This document shows positions 50,306 through 59,779 of a DNA stretch of 64,000 nucleotides, in pieces. Both the position numbers and the translations under genes were made by a program. The notes below the pieces were generated by a model, which saw only the letters and a list, made by a program, of their open reading frames with translations, had not been told where the DNA came from and did no database searches. Within the stretch, counting starts at the first letter, position 1. Every line of letters starts with the position of its first letter. Origin of the DNA: Coprobacillus sp. CAG:698 (lineage in GTDB: Bacteria > Bacillota_I > Bacilli_A > ML615J-28 > CAG-698); contig HF988734.1 of the NCBI GenBank assembly GCA_000431235.1, positions 1 through 64,000 of the forward strand. Reading direction: 5' to 3'.

Positions 50306-51634
50306 ATGATTAATTTTGAAAAAGAATATTTGAAATATAAAAATGAAATTATTGATGAAACTATGAAACTTATAAACATTCCTAGTGTACTAAACGAAAA
50401 TGAAGAAGTTGAAGGCAAGGTTTATAAATTTGGATATAATAACAAATTAGCTTTAGATTACTTTTTATCTTTAGCTAGTAAAATGGGCTTTAAAACAAAA
50501 AACATAGAAAATGTTTGTGGACATGTTGAGTATGGTGAAGGTGAAGAAATTTTTGCGTGCTTATGCCATTTAGATGTTGTGCCTGCAGATGGTGATTGGA
50601 ATAATCCACCTTTTGAGTCATGGATTGAAGATGGAAAAATCTTTGGAAGAGGATCATCTGATGACAAGGGCCCTGCTGTAGCTTCGCTTTACGCACTAAA
50701 GGTTTTAAAAGATCTTAATGTGAAACTAAAGAGAAGAGTTCGTTTAATTGTAGGTACAGATGAAGAAACGTATTCACGTGGTTTAAAGAGATATTTAGAA
50801 GTAGAAGAAAAACCAACATTAGGAATATCTCCTGATGCAGACTTTCCTATTATTTATGGTGAAAAAGGAATAGCCTCTTTAATGATAAAGTCTAAAAATG
50901 AAAGTGGTATTAGAGCGGTTGGAGGAGTTAGATATAATGTAGTTGCTCCATGGACAAAAGTTAAAAAAACTATCGATACAAAATATTTAGAGGATTTATC
51001 AAATGTAACTTGTGATAATGATGAGTATTATATAGAAGGTAAGAGTGCTCATGCAATGGAACCAGATAATGGAATTAATGCTATTAAAGATTTTGTTAAG
51101 GCATCTTATAAAAAATTAAATAGTAAATTCATTGATTTTATATATGAAAATCTTATGAATACAAGACTTAAAAGTATGGGCTTAGATGTGAGATCTGAGG
51201 AAATGGGCGATCTTACAATGAATATTGGTTTATTAAAAATGGATGAGAACTGTGAATTAGGTATTAATATAAGATATCCTAATGTTCTTGATTTTGATAA
51301 CTTTGTAAATAGTTTCAAAGAAAAAGCAGCCCAATATGGTCAAGAAGTTGTAGTGGTAAGTAACACAAACCCTCATTATGTAAATCCAAACTCTGACTTT
51401 ATCAAAACATTACATGCTTCATATATAAAATATACAAACGATAATTCCCCACTTAAAACAATAGGTGGAGGTACATATGCTCGTGATATACCTAATGGCG
51501 TTGCATTCGGAGTTAAATTTCCAAATGAAGAAGAAATGGCCCATGAAGCAAATGAATTTATTAGAATTGATAGTTTAATAAAAGCAGGAATCATCATAAC
51601 TGATGCTATTTATAACGTCAATAAAGAGGATTAA
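50306..51634 (+). CDS. pepV: M20 family dipeptidase PepV
   Basis: 442 residues from ATG 50306, with GAGGTG six bases upstream (the GTG at 50297 is in frame but forms the site). Zinc-binding motifs: CHLDVVPADGDW, GRGSSDDKGP, GTDEETYSRGL and GISPDADFP. Near the end, GGGTYARDIPNGVAFG is typical of PepV. It releases amino acids from dipeptides in the cytoplasm. It is followed after one base by trmB and then the M42 peptidase, forming a short operon. Confidence 0.95.
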   Translation: MINFEKEYLKYKNEIIDETMKLINIPSVLNENEEVEGKVYKFGYNNKLALDYFLSLASKMGFKTKNIENVCGHVEYGEGEEIFACLCHLDVVPADGDWNNPPFESWIEDGKIFGRGSSDDKGPAVASLYALKVLKDLNVKLKRRVRLIVGTDEETYSRGLKRYLEVEEKPTLGISPDADFPIIYGEKGIASLMIKSKNESGIRAVGGVRYNVVAPWTKVKKTIDTKYLEDLSNVTCDNDEYYIEGKSAHAMEPDNGINAIKDFVKASYKKLNSKFIDFIYENLMNTRLKSMGLDVRSEEMGDLTMNIGLLKMDENCELGINIRYPNVLDFDNFVNSFKEKAAQYGQEVVVVSNTNPHYVNPNSDFIKTLHASYIKYTNDNSPLKTIGGGTYARDIPNGVAFGVKFPNEEEMAHEANEFIRIDSLIKAGIIITDAIYNVNKED

Positions 51635-51635
51635 T

Positions 51636-52268
51636 ATGAGATTACGAAAGGTTAAGAACGTTGAAGAAAAAATAAAAGAATATGAAGGGTTTATCATTTT
51701 TGAGCCTGAGTCAAAAAAAGGTTCTTGGCATAAACTTTTCGGTAATAATAATCCTATACATATGGAAATAGGTATGGGAAAAGGAAAGTTCATTATGGAA
51801 ATGGCCCAAAAAAATCCGAATATTAATTATATTGGATGTGAACTGAGTGAAAGCATAATATACAAAGCAGCCAAAAAAATGGTCGGAATTCCTAATTTAC
51901 TATTAATAAATTATGATGCTTTAAAGTTAGATTCTGTTTTTGAAAAAGGTGAAATTAGCAAAATATATCTTAATTTCAGTGATCCATGGCCTAAATCTAG
52001 ACATGAAAAACGAAGACTAACTAGTGATGCTTTTTTGAATGTTTATGAGAAAATATTAAAAGACAATTCAGAAATAGAGTTTAAAACGGATAATAGAGGA
52101 TTATTTGAGTACTCTGTGATATCTTTAAATAAAAAGGGATATGAGTTTCTGGATATATCATTTGATTTACATAACAGTCAAAAAGAAGATATCGTAACTA
52201 CAGAATATGAAGATCGTTTCTCACAAATGGGAAATGTAATATATTACATAAAAGTGAAGGTGAAATAA
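51636..52268 (+). CDS. trmB: tRNA (guanine-N7-)-methyltransferase
   Basis: 210 residues from ATG 51636 with AAAGAGGA upstream; the in-frame TTG at 51603 lies inside pepV. SAM-binding motif MEIGMGKGKF, YIGCELS and the catalytic, substrate-binding NFSDPWPKSRHEKRRLT define TrmB, which makes m7G46 in the tRNA variable loop. It is tightly packed between pepV and the M42 peptidase (adjacent stop and start). Confidence 0.97.
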   Translation: MRLRKVKNVEEKIKEYEGFIIFEPESKKGSWHKLFGNNNPIHMEIGMGKGKFIMEMAQKNPNINYIGCELSESIIYKAAKKMVGIPNLLLINYDALKLDSVFEKGEISKIYLNFSDPWPKSRHEKRRLTSDAFLNVYEKILKDNSEIEFKTDNRGLFEYSVISLNKKGYEFLDISFDLHNSQKEDIVTTEYEDRFSQMGNVIYYIKVKVK

Positions 52269-53312
52269 ATGAATATTGAATTATACAAAAAAATATCATC
52301 AATGCATGGCCCAAGTGGCAATGAACATAATATGAAAGCATATATGAAAGAAGCACTAAAAGATGCTGATGAAATTTTAGAAGACCGTATGGGAGGAGTT
52401 TTTGGAGTATTCAAAGGAGAAAAAGAAGGACCAAAGATTATGATATGCGCTCATATGGATGAAGTAGGTGCAATTATAACTGATATCACGAAAGATGGAT
52501 TTATGAAAATAACAAGCATTGGCGGTGTTAATCCAGAAGTATTAGTATCTTCAAATGTAAATATTGAAACAAAAGATGGAAAATTAATTAAGGGAGTAAT
52601 CAGTTCAATCCCTCCACATATTTCCAAAGATAATAAACTTGCAATCGAAGATTTAACACTTGATATCGGAGCAATAAGTGATGAAGAAGTTAGAAATTTA
52701 GGAATCGAAATAGGATGTTTTGTATCACCTGTAGATTATTTCTATGTAACTGAAAACGGAAAACGAATGGTAAATAAAGCTTTTGATGATCGTATGGGTT
52801 GTGCAATAGTTTTAGAATTAATTGAAGAAATCAAAAACATAAAGCATCCTAATACAATTATTTTAGGTGGAACTGTTCAAGAGGAAGTAGGATTACGTGG
52901 TGCACGAGTTGCAACTCCACTTGTAAACCCTGATTTATTCTTGACAATTGATGTGAGCCCGATGATGGATTATTTAGGAAAACCAAATGAAGGCGCACTT
53001 GGAAAAGGCTTTTTGTTAAGATACTTTGATCCTGGTTGTATAATGCCATTAAAGTTAAAGAATTATATCATATCACTTTCTGAAAAGAATAATATCAAAT
53101 ACCAAATGTTTAGATCAAGAGGTGGAACTGATGCTGGTGCGGCACAGTATGCAGGGTATGGAACTCTCGCAACAACTTTAGGAGTACCAGGAAGATATAT
53201 TCACTCTCCAGCATCAATGGTAGATTTAGATGATGTTAATTCAGTAAAAGAAATTGCCAAAAAGATAATTGAAGATTTTGATAATGATAAATTGAAAGAA
53301 ATATTAAATTAA
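52269..53312 (+). CDS. M42 family aminopeptidase (glutamyl aminopeptidase-like)
   Basis: 347 residues. Co-catalytic metal site motifs of clan MH: AHMDEVGAII, the bridging Asp in FDDRMGCA, EEVGLRGA (general base Glu-Glu) and the DVSP segment. The C-terminal RGGTDAGAAQYAG and PGRYIHSPASMVD are typical of M42 dodecameric TET peptidases and endoglucanase-M-like proteins. Likely cytosolic peptide degradation with PepV. Starts one base after the trmB stop with AAGGTGAA upstream. Confidence 0.95.
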   Translation: MNIELYKKISSMHGPSGNEHNMKAYMKEALKDADEILEDRMGGVFGVFKGEKEGPKIMICAHMDEVGAIITDITKDGFMKITSIGGVNPEVLVSSNVNIETKDGKLIKGVISSIPPHISKDNKLAIEDLTLDIGAISDEEVRNLGIEIGCFVSPVDYFYVTENGKRMVNKAFDDRMGCAIVLELIEEIKNIKHPNTIILGGTVQEEVGLRGARVATPLVNPDLFLTIDVSPMMDYLGKPNEGALGKGFLLRYFDPGCIMPLKLKNYIISLSEKNNIKYQMFRSRGGTDAGAAQYAGYGTLATTLGVPGRYIHSPASMVDLDDVNSVKEIAKKIIEDFDNDKLKEILN

Positions 53313-53317
53313 GAAAA

Positions 53318-53355
53318 AAAGTTGACACTATTATTTAGTGCCAATTTTTTTAATA
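53318..53355 (+). terminator. Terminator after the M42 peptidase gene
   Basis: AAGTTGACACT pairs with AGTGCCAATTTTTT (one A.C mismatch) and ends in T. Confidence 0.7.
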
Positions 53356-53375
53356 AACTGATAAAAATTATTTAA

Positions 53376-53404
53376 TTGAAACCAAATCAAAAATATGATA
53401 AAAT
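53376..53404 (+). promoter_or_regulatory. Promoter of the DJ-1/DUF697/patatin group
   Basis: TTGAAA, a 17-base spacer ending in TATGA, and TAAAAT, 27 bases before the ATG. Confidence 0.7.
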
Positions 53405-53430
53405 AAAGACAAAAAAAGGAGGACGTCAAA

Positions 53431-53973
53431 ATGAAAGGATTAATAATACTTGCAAATGGATTCGAAGATACAGAAGCTCTAACAACTATTGATATATTAT
53501 CAAGAGCAAAAATTGCTTTAGATAAGGTAAATATGGAAAGCAGTAAAGAGGTAGTAACACAATATCAAAATGTAGTTTTAGTACCTCTTAAGTTTGATGA
53601 GATTAGTGAAGATGACTATGATTTTCTAATAATACCTGGAGGAAAAGCTGTAAAAGAAAAATTATATAATGATAAAAGAGTAGAGAAACTTGTTAGAAAA
53701 TATGCTAGTGAACAGAAATTAATATGTGCAATATGTGCAGGACCAATGGTAATAGGTAAACATGGATATTTTGCTAACAAAAAGTTTACGTGTTTTTCTG
53801 GCTGTGAAAAAGGAATATCAGGAATATATACTAATGAAGGAGTAACTGTTTCTGGGAACTTCATTACTGCAAAATCAATGGCATACACTATTGAGTTTGC
53901 TCTAGAAATTGTGAAAAAATTGCTTGGAAAAGAAACAATGGAAAAAGTAAAGAAGAGCATTTATTCATTATAA
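53431..53973 (+). CDS. DJ-1/PfpI family protein
   Basis: 180 residues. Typical DJ-1-type start GLIILANGFEDTEALTTIDIL (Glu in the FED turn), the IIPGGKAV loop, and the nucleophile elbow LICAICAGPMVIG with the reactive Cys of AICAGP. Members act as glyoxalases, deglycases or chaperones, and specificity cannot be assigned. AAAGGAGGA precedes the ATG. The DUF697 gene follows after 12 bases. Confidence 0.9.
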   Translation: MKGLIILANGFEDTEALTTIDILSRAKIALDKVNMESSKEVVTQYQNVVLVPLKFDEISEDDYDFLIIPGGKAVKEKLYNDKRVEKLVRKYASEQKLICAICAGPMVIGKHGYFANKKFTCFSGCEKGISGIYTNEGVTVSGNFITAKSMAYTIEFALEIVKKLLGKETMEKVKKSIYSL

Positions 53974-53985
53974 AGAGGTGTTAAA

Positions 53986-54900
53986 ATGAAAAAGGTAAAG
54001 AAATTATGGATTGTTGTTGGTATTGGAATAATGATATTTTTTATGATTATTCTAATATCAGATATAATTGCTGCTGGAGAAAAAATAAGAAAAATAAGTC
54101 CATACTTAGAATATGGCTTTTATGTATTAACTGTTCTTTTGTTTTATTTTCTAATTTTTAACCCTTTAAGAATAATTTTGTTCTCACCAAGTTTTTCAAT
54201 TGTAACGGTTGTAGATGAAGAAAATGAAAAGAACTTAAAAGTATATAAAAGAATTGTAAAAACATTAAAAGATGCCAAAAGCATTAATGAGGATGATGTT
54301 AAAAGGTTAGAAAGCTGTGAAACATCTGGGGAACTACGTGAAGAATTAAGCTTAGTATTTAATTCATCTATAAAAAAAGAAATAAATCGTATTATTAGAA
54401 AAAATGCAAAAACAGTTTTAGTATCTACAGCAATATGTCAAAGTGGGAAATTAGATATGTATACTGTTATCAGCATAAACATTAAAATGATTAAAGAAAT
54501 AGTTGTTAAATGTGGATTTAGACCAAGTTATCCTAAACTTGGAAAACTTGCTGTCAGAGTCTTTTCAACTGCACTAATAGCAGAAAGTTTAGAAGGACTA
54601 GACTTTTCTGACATTTTTCCTCAATCAACTGTTAACTATTTAGCTGATGTTCCATTAGTTAAACCTATAGCAACAAGTTTAATCGGAGGAATCTCTAATG
54701 CCCTTTTAACACTAAGAGTTGGAGTAGTAACAAGGAATTATTTATTCTCTGAAGGAAAACTAAACAAAGATGAAATAAGAACAAAAGCCATCAAAGAGTC
54801 ATTAAAAATTATACCTGGAGTTATAAAAGATGCTTTTGCTTACTTTCCAAATAAAATAATTAAAGCTTTTACCAAAAATAAAACAGAAGAAACTGACTAA
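53986..54900 (+). CDS. DUF697-like membrane protein
   Basis: 304 residues with two N-terminal membrane helices (about 7-30 and 43-63) separated by a short loop, a helical coiled segment (about 85-135) and a DUF697/YcjF-type domain (about 140-270): NAKTVLVSTAICQSGKLDMYTVISINIKMIKEIV and an ALIAESLEG hydrophobic region. Homologues are paired with GTPases or stress membrane complexes; no GTPase lies here. AGAGGTG precedes ATG. Probably co-transcribed with the DJ-1 gene upstream. Confidence 0.75.
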   Translation: MKKVKKLWIVVGIGIMIFFMIILISDIIAAGEKIRKISPYLEYGFYVLTVLLFYFLIFNPLRIILFSPSFSIVTVVDEENEKNLKVYKRIVKTLKDAKSINEDDVKRLESCETSGELREELSLVFNSSIKKEINRIIRKNAKTVLVSTAICQSGKLDMYTVISINIKMIKEIVVKCGFRPSYPKLGKLAVRVFSTALIAESLEGLDFSDIFPQSTVNYLADVPLVKPIATSLIGGISNALLTLRVGVVTRNYLFSEGKLNKDEIRTKAIKESLKIIPGVIKDAFAYFPNKIIKAFTKNKTEETD

Positions 54901-54939
54901 AATATTTAATTAATCATATACTAAAAATAGGTGATTAAA

Positions 54940-55734
54940 TTGTTTGTTGATTGTGTTTTTGAAGGTGGAGGGATAAAAGGATTAACATATGTTGGTGTTT
55001 TAGAGTATTTTGAAGAAAATGGATTTCAGGTTCATAAAGCAGTAGGAACAAGTGTCGGTGCGATTTTCGCAGCTTTAGCAGTTGCAAAATTTTCTGTAAA
55101 AGAAATCAAAGTGATTATTGAAAGTCTTGACATAAAAACAATAATTTCTCGAAATAAATTTGTTACGTCTATAAAAGGCTTAGGAATGAATAACATATAT
55201 GAACTTGAAAAAAAACTCGATGAAATATTAAAAGCCAAAAACATATCTACATTTAGAGATATAAAGTTCGGAAATGATTATCGTTTGAAAGTAGTAACAA
55301 CAGATTACAAGTTGAGAAAAGAAGTAGTCATTCCCGATGATTTGCCTAAGTATCATATTGATAAAGATTCATTTAAAGTAAGCAAAGCTTTAGCAATGAG
55401 CGCTTGCTTGCCATTAGTTTATTCGATTTATGAATATCATAATTATAAATTTATTGATGGAGGAGCAACAAATAAATTTCCAATTGAATTACTAAGTAAT
55501 TCTAAAAATCCTATTGTTGGATTAAAGATAGGAAAAGACAATCAGATTATAAAATCATTCCAAAACAAAGTTTTTAAAAGCTCCGATGAAAAAAAAGAAA
55601 TAAACAATTCTTTTATAATCAAAATTGACACATTAGGATTAAGAGCAAGCCAATTCTCTAAAGGTCTAGATAATAAAGAAGATTTATACAAAGCAGGGTA
55701 TTTAAGTATCAAAAATTATTTTCGTAATTTATAA
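54940..55734 (+). CDS. Patatin-like phospholipase
   Basis: 264 residues from TTG 54940, chosen because AGGTGAT at 54929 is spaced for it; GTG 54931 would add three residues but lies on that site. No ATG is close. Motifs of bacterial patatins: oxyanion loop EGGGIKGL, nucleophile elbow GTSVGA, and the catalytic Asp in DGGATNKFP. It acts as a lipid acyl hydrolase with a Ser-Asp dyad, in the cytoplasm; no signal peptide is visible. The substrate is unknown, and the C-terminal 60 residues are less conserved. Confidence 0.9.
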   Translation: MFVDCVFEGGGIKGLTYVGVLEYFEENGFQVHKAVGTSVGAIFAALAVAKFSVKEIKVIIESLDIKTIISRNKFVTSIKGLGMNNIYELEKKLDEILKAKNISTFRDIKFGNDYRLKVVTTDYKLRKEVVIPDDLPKYHIDKDSFKVSKALAMSACLPLVYSIYEYHNYKFIDGGATNKFPIELLSNSKNPIVGLKIGKDNQIIKSFQNKVFKSSDEKKEINNSFIIKIDTLGLRASQFSKGLDNKEDLYKAGYLSIKNYFRNL

Positions 55735-55741
55735 AATTATA

Positions 55742-55770
55742 TTGAAGTAAAAGACAAAATATGGTACAAT
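55742..55770 (+). promoter_or_regulatory. Promoter of the P-type ATPase gene
   Basis: TTGAAG, 17 bases and TACAAT. The first in-frame ATG (55761) lies inside this promoter, which supports the later start at 55797. Confidence 0.65.
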
Positions 55771-55796
55771 ATACCCAAAACGAGGCGGTGAAAATA

Positions 55797-58508
55797 ATGG
55801 GAGACAAAAAAACGGATTCTTCAAAAATTAAAAAGAAAAGAATGCTGATTGAGGAAATTGATTCAGAGAATGAAGAAAAAGAAAAATTAGAAGAAAAGGT
55901 TGAAGTAGTTGTTCGTGATGATGAAACTTCAAAGAAATTAGAAGCTTTAAAAAAACAAGCAGTAGCTAACAAACCTAAGAAATATACAAGTGAAGAAAAA
56001 GACAATAGTGTAATGGAAGAAGAAACAGTAGTGGATGAAAGCGTCGAAAGATTTTTAGATGTTGATATCAGTGAAGGCTTAAATGATGAACAAGTAAACA
56101 AAAGAATAGAACAAAAACTAACAAATGATACGAATGATGGAAAAGGAAAATCAATATTAGAAATTGTTTTAAGTAATATATTTACTTTCTTTAACATTTT
56201 ATACTTTATCATTTTTATAGCTTTAATTCTTTTACAAGAAAAACAAATTACAAATTATTTCTTTGTCCTTGTAGTTACATTTAATTTAGGTATCGGAATA
56301 TATCAAGAAATAAAAGCAAAAAAGACTGTTGATAAAATGAAAATAATGTCAGCACCAACTGCTTTAGTAATAAGAAATGGAAAGAAATTAGAAATTCCAG
56401 TAAGTGAAGTTGTGCTCGATGATATAGTAATGTTCTCTTCAGGAAAGCAAATATGTGCTGACTGTATAGTTTTAGAAGGAAATGTTGAAGTTAACGAAGC
56501 ATTGTTAACTGGTGAATCAGATGCCATTATCAAACAACCTGGAGATAAATTATTTTCTGGAAGTTTTTTATCAAGTGGAACTTGTGTTGCCCGTGCTGAT
56601 CACGTTGGTAAAGACTGTTTCATAGAAAAGATGAGTGCTGATGCCAAAAAATACTCACCACCAAGATCAGAATTGTTGAAGACATTAAAAACTGTAATAA
56701 AAATAATTTCAATTTTAATATTCCCAATTATTGTATTATATGTTACTGCACAACTGGGAACCCAATTTTCTGAATGGAATTTAGAAGATGTTAGAAAAAC
56801 TCTTAAAGATTCATCATTTATAATTCTTGCAATGATACCATCAGGATTATTCTTGTTAACTAGTGTAGCATTATTTGTGGGTGTAGGTAGATTAAGTAAA
56901 AACAATACTTTAGTTCAAGAATTATATTGTATTGAGATGCTTGCTCGTGTTGATGTTTTATGCCTAGACAAAACAGGAACAATCACAGATGGAACAATGA
57001 GAGTATGTGATTGTGTTGAAGTTAATAATCATACAGACTATACAATCAGGGAAATAGTTGGTTCAATGATGAATGCGTTTGAAGAGACAAACCCAACAAG
57101 CGAAGCCTTGATTAAATATTTTGATAAAAATAATGTTTTAACCCCTCAAGAAGTTATTCCTTTTTCTTCGAAAAGAAAGTATAGCGCAGTTACTTTTGTT
57201 GAAGAAGGAACATTTATTATTGGAGCTCCTGATTTTGTTATTAAAGACCAATATGATAAAATTAGTGCTAAAGTAAAAAGATTCTCAGAACAAGGATGCC
57301 GTGTTTTAGTCTTAGGTTTTGTTTCCTCAAAACTAAAAGCTGAAGAACTTCCTAAGAATGTAAAACCAATAGCCATTATTGTTATTCAAGATCATATACG
57401 TGAAGATGCGAGTGATACAATAAGTTTCTTCAAACAAAACAATGTCGACATAAAGATAATTTCTGGTGATAATCCAGAAACAGTATCGAAAATTGCTGAT
57501 CGAGTTGGCGTTGAACATGCTGATAGATGGATAAATCTAAATGGTATGACAGACGAAGAAATCGAAGAAAAGGTATTCGAGTACACTGTTTTTGGCCGTG
57601 TTACGCCAAGTCAAAAGAAATTGATTGTAAAAGTATTGAAGAAAAATGGTAAGATAGTAGCAATGACCGGTGATGGAGTTAATGATATTCCTGCTTTGAA
57701 AGAAGCGGATTGCAGTATAGCAATGGCCTCAGGAAGTGAAGCAACTAGATACGTTTCGCATTTAGTACTATTAGATTCTAACTTCTCTTCAATGCCAAAA
57801 GTTGTTAATGAAGGAAGACGTGTAATAAACAATATTCAAAAAACATCTTCACTTTATCTTACAAAGAATCTATTTGCAATGTTACTTGCAATTATGTACA
57901 TAATTATAGGATTTTCAATTGATAAGAATTTCACATATAATAGATCATTTCCACTTCAAGCAAGTCATTTATTCTTAGTTGAAACAATTATTTTGGGATT
58001 CGGTACAACTTGTTTAGCAATGCAACCAAATACACAACTTGTAAGTGGTAAGTTTATTTCTAATGTCATAAAAGAAATTCTTCCAGGAGCTATTACGGTT
58101 TTACTATTCCAAATAATACTATTCTATGTCCAACAAATCCCTGCTAATGGTTCTCTTTTATTCCCTCATTTTGCTGATTCTCAAAGTAAATACTTTGTCT
58201 TTGAAACAATCTCGGCTCTAGTTATTACAGCAGTTATGCTTATGTGCTTTATTGAGGTTTGTAAACCATTTAATGGATTCCGTAAAATAGTTTTATCAAT
58301 TATTATAGTATGTATTTTAGTTGTTCTAGTGGTTCCAGATTTAAGTGTGAAATTTAAATTTATGTTCTCTAACTTTACTGGTACGGAATGGCTATTATTA
58401 ATAATCTTGCTTCAAGCAGCTTATCCTGTTATGATATGTGTTAAATTCATTCTTGGATTATTACATATAATACCAATGGATAAAAAAATGAGAGATTTAT
58501 ATCACTAA
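55797..58508 (+). CDS. Cation-translocating P-type ATPase
   Basis: 903 residues from ATG 55797, which has GGCGGTGA upstream. An unusual acidic/basic N-terminal extension of about 90 residues precedes the membrane core. Key motifs: actuator LLTGESDA, membrane helix 4 IPSGLFLL, phosphorylation site DKTGTITDG, and hinge TGDGVNDIPALKEADCSIAMASGSEA. The IPSGL motif in helix 4 (instead of PEGL) and the lack of an N-terminal metal-binding domain place it with the CtpE-like P-type ATPases rather than copper or zinc pumps. The ion is not predictable; a calcium-related role is only by analogy. A terminator follows. Confidence 0.93.
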   Translation: MGDKKTDSSKIKKKRMLIEEIDSENEEKEKLEEKVEVVVRDDETSKKLEALKKQAVANKPKKYTSEEKDNSVMEEETVVDESVERFLDVDISEGLNDEQVNKRIEQKLTNDTNDGKGKSILEIVLSNIFTFFNILYFIIFIALILLQEKQITNYFFVLVVTFNLGIGIYQEIKAKKTVDKMKIMSAPTALVIRNGKKLEIPVSEVVLDDIVMFSSGKQICADCIVLEGNVEVNEALLTGESDAIIKQPGDKLFSGSFLSSGTCVARADHVGKDCFIEKMSADAKKYSPPRSELLKTLKTVIKIISILIFPIIVLYVTAQLGTQFSEWNLEDVRKTLKDSSFIILAMIPSGLFLLTSVALFVGVGRLSKNNTLVQELYCIEMLARVDVLCLDKTGTITDGTMRVCDCVEVNNHTDYTIREIVGSMMNAFEETNPTSEALIKYFDKNNVLTPQEVIPFSSKRKYSAVTFVEEGTFIIGAPDFVIKDQYDKISAKVKRFSEQGCRVLVLGFVSSKLKAEELPKNVKPIAIIVIQDHIREDASDTISFFKQNNVDIKIISGDNPETVSKIADRVGVEHADRWINLNGMTDEEIEEKVFEYTVFGRVTPSQKKLIVKVLKKNGKIVAMTGDGVNDIPALKEADCSIAMASGSEATRYVSHLVLLDSNFSSMPKVVNEGRRVINNIQKTSSLYLTKNLFAMLLAIMYIIIGFSIDKNFTYNRSFPLQASHLFLVETIILGFGTTCLAMQPNTQLVSGKFISNVIKEILPGAITVLLFQIILFYVQQIPANGSLLFPHFADSQSKYFVFETISALVITAVMLMCFIEVCKPFNGFRKIVLSIIIVCILVVLVVPDLSVKFKFMFSNFTGTEWLLLIILLQAAYPVMICVKFILGLLHIIPMDKKMRDLYH

Positions 58509-58515
58509 AATTATT

Positions 58516-58549
58516 AATACTGATACTAACCCTATCAGTATTTTTATTA
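58516..58549 (+). terminator. Terminator after the P-type ATPase gene
   Basis: AATACTGATA pairs with TATCAGTATT around a seven-base loop and is followed by TTTATT. Confidence 0.8.
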
Positions 58550-58564
58550 AATTATAAAAAAACA

Positions 58565-58593
58565 TTTACTTTTTAAAAAAAATATGTTATAAT
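58565..58593 (+). promoter_or_regulatory. Promoter of the rpsF-ssb-rpsR operon
   Basis: TTTACT, a 17-base spacer ending in TATGT, and TATAAT. Confidence 0.75.
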
Positions 58594-58599
58594 ATAACG

Positions 58600-58660
58600 T
58601 AATGAAATTGTAAAATTTCATCCTTGCTTCAATAGAAGCCCAACGACCAGAAGGAGGTGC
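58600..58660 (+). promoter_or_regulatory. Structured rpsF leader, possible S6:S18 autoregulatory element
   Basis: A hairpin (ATGAAATT with AATTTCAT) is followed by CCTT..GCTTC-AATA-GAAGC..CCAACGACC..AAGG, that is, a small stem-loop inside an outer stem with an asymmetric 3' bulge, overlapping the ribosome site. This geometry is like the S6:S18 leader of other bacteria, but the CCG trinucleotide expected in the bulge is not present in that form, so the assignment is tentative. Confidence 0.3.
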
Positions 58661-58665
58661 GAAGA

Positions 58666-58947
58666 ATGAAAACTTATACAGGTATGTACATTATTCGTCC
58701 AACACTAACTGAAGAAGGATATCAAAAAGTTATAGCTGATATCAATGCTATTTTTACTGACAATGGTGGTAGTATTCTTGAAGTTAATGAATGGGGAATT
58801 CGCGACATGGCTTATGAAATCAATGATTTCAGAAAAGGCTATTATGTAAAATTTGTAGTTAACGCTACAAAAGAAGCTGTTGCTGAATACGATCGTATTT
58901 GTAATATCAAAGAAGATATTATTAGACACATTCTAGTTAAAGAATAA
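58666..58947 (+). CDS. rpsF: 30S ribosomal protein S6
   Basis: 93 residues from ATG 58666 with a full AAGGAGGTG site; the in-frame codon at 58657 lies on that site. S6 fold: YTGMYIIRPTLTEEG at the start, the GGSILEVNEWGIRDMAYEI strand pair and KGYYVKFVV. S6 binds S18 and 16S rRNA in the platform. First gene of rpsF-ssb-rpsR, the conserved Bacilli order. Confidence 0.97.
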   Translation: MKTYTGMYIIRPTLTEEGYQKVIADINAIFTDNGGSILEVNEWGIRDMAYEINDFRKGYYVKFVVNATKEAVAEYDRICNIKEDIIRHILVKE

Positions 58948-58973
58948 TTTCAAAATCATAAGGAGAAAAGAGA

Positions 58974-59483
58974 ATGAATAGAGTTATCTTAGTTGGCAGA
59001 CTAGTAAAAGACCCAGAATTAAGAAAAACAAACAATGATATTGCTGTGGTTCAGTTTACACTTGCTGTAAATAGAACATACTCTCGTAATGGTGAAAGAA
59101 CAGCAGATTTCATCAATTGTGTTGCTTGGAGAACTCAAGCTGAGAATCTTGCAAAATATATGCGTAAGGCAAGTCAAATTGGTGTAGAAGGCCAATTACA
59201 AGTTCGTACATATGAAGATAGTACTGGTGCTAAAAGATATGCTACTGAAGTAATATGCGACAATATTCATTTCCTAGAAGCAAAGAATACACGTGATGGT
59301 GGAGGCTTTTCAGATGTAAATACTTATGATATTCCCGACTATCAAGGTGGAGGCTTTGACGATGTATTTGGTGCAGTAAAAACTACACCAAGTGTGAATA
59401 CAAAATCACCTAATCAGATAGAAGATCCATTTGCAAACTTAAAAACAAAAACGGGTGTATCTGATGATGATTTACCATTTTAG
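58974..59483 (+). CDS. ssb: Single-stranded DNA-binding protein
   Basis: 169 residues. N-terminal OB fold (about 1-105) beginning MNRVILVGRLVKDPELR with FINCVAWRTQAENLAKY, a Gly/Asp/Asn-rich linker, and the acidic tip DDDLPF that recruits partner proteins. It lies between rpsF and rpsR, as expected for the essential SSB of Firmicutes. AAGGAGAA precedes the ATG. Confidence 0.98.
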   Translation: MNRVILVGRLVKDPELRKTNNDIAVVQFTLAVNRTYSRNGERTADFINCVAWRTQAENLAKYMRKASQIGVEGQLQVRTYEDSTGAKRYATEVICDNIHFLEAKNTRDGGGFSDVNTYDIPDYQGGGFDDVFGAVKTTPSVNTKSPNQIEDPFANLKTKTGVSDDDLPF

Positions 59484-59501
59484 TAAACAGGAGGTATAAA
59501 A

Positions 59502-59729
59502 ATGGCAAACAATTTTCGTGGTAAAAGAAAAAAGACATGCTATTTCACTGATAATAAAATTGAAAAAATAGATTGGACAAACGTTGAAATTTTAAGAAAG
59601 TTTGTTTCTGATCGTGGCAAAATTCTTCCTCGTCGTATAACAGGAACTAAAGCTATTTATCAAAGAGAATTAGCAGTAGCTATTAAACGTGCTCGTCATA
59701 TGGCATTATTACCATTCGTTAGAGAGTAG
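59502..59729 (+). CDS. rpsR: 30S ribosomal protein S18
   Basis: 75 residues. [20 protein letters not shown], the [35 protein letters not shown] core and the basic N-terminus are diagnostic. It has one Cys in the N-terminal part rather than a full zinc-binding set. AGGAGG precedes the ATG. Operon end; terminator follows. Confidence 0.98.
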   Translation: MANNFRGKRKKTCYFTDNKIEKIDWTNVEILRKFVSDRGKILPRRITGTKAIYQRELAVAIKRARHMALLPFVRE

Positions 59730-59751
59730 TTTAATCATAAACAAAAAACAA

Positions 59752-59779
59752 ATGTCCTTGAAAAAGGACTTTTTTTGTA
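59752..59779 (+). terminator. Terminator after rpsR
   Basis: GTCCTT pairs with AAGGAC around GAAA and is followed by TTTTTTTG. Confidence 0.85.
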
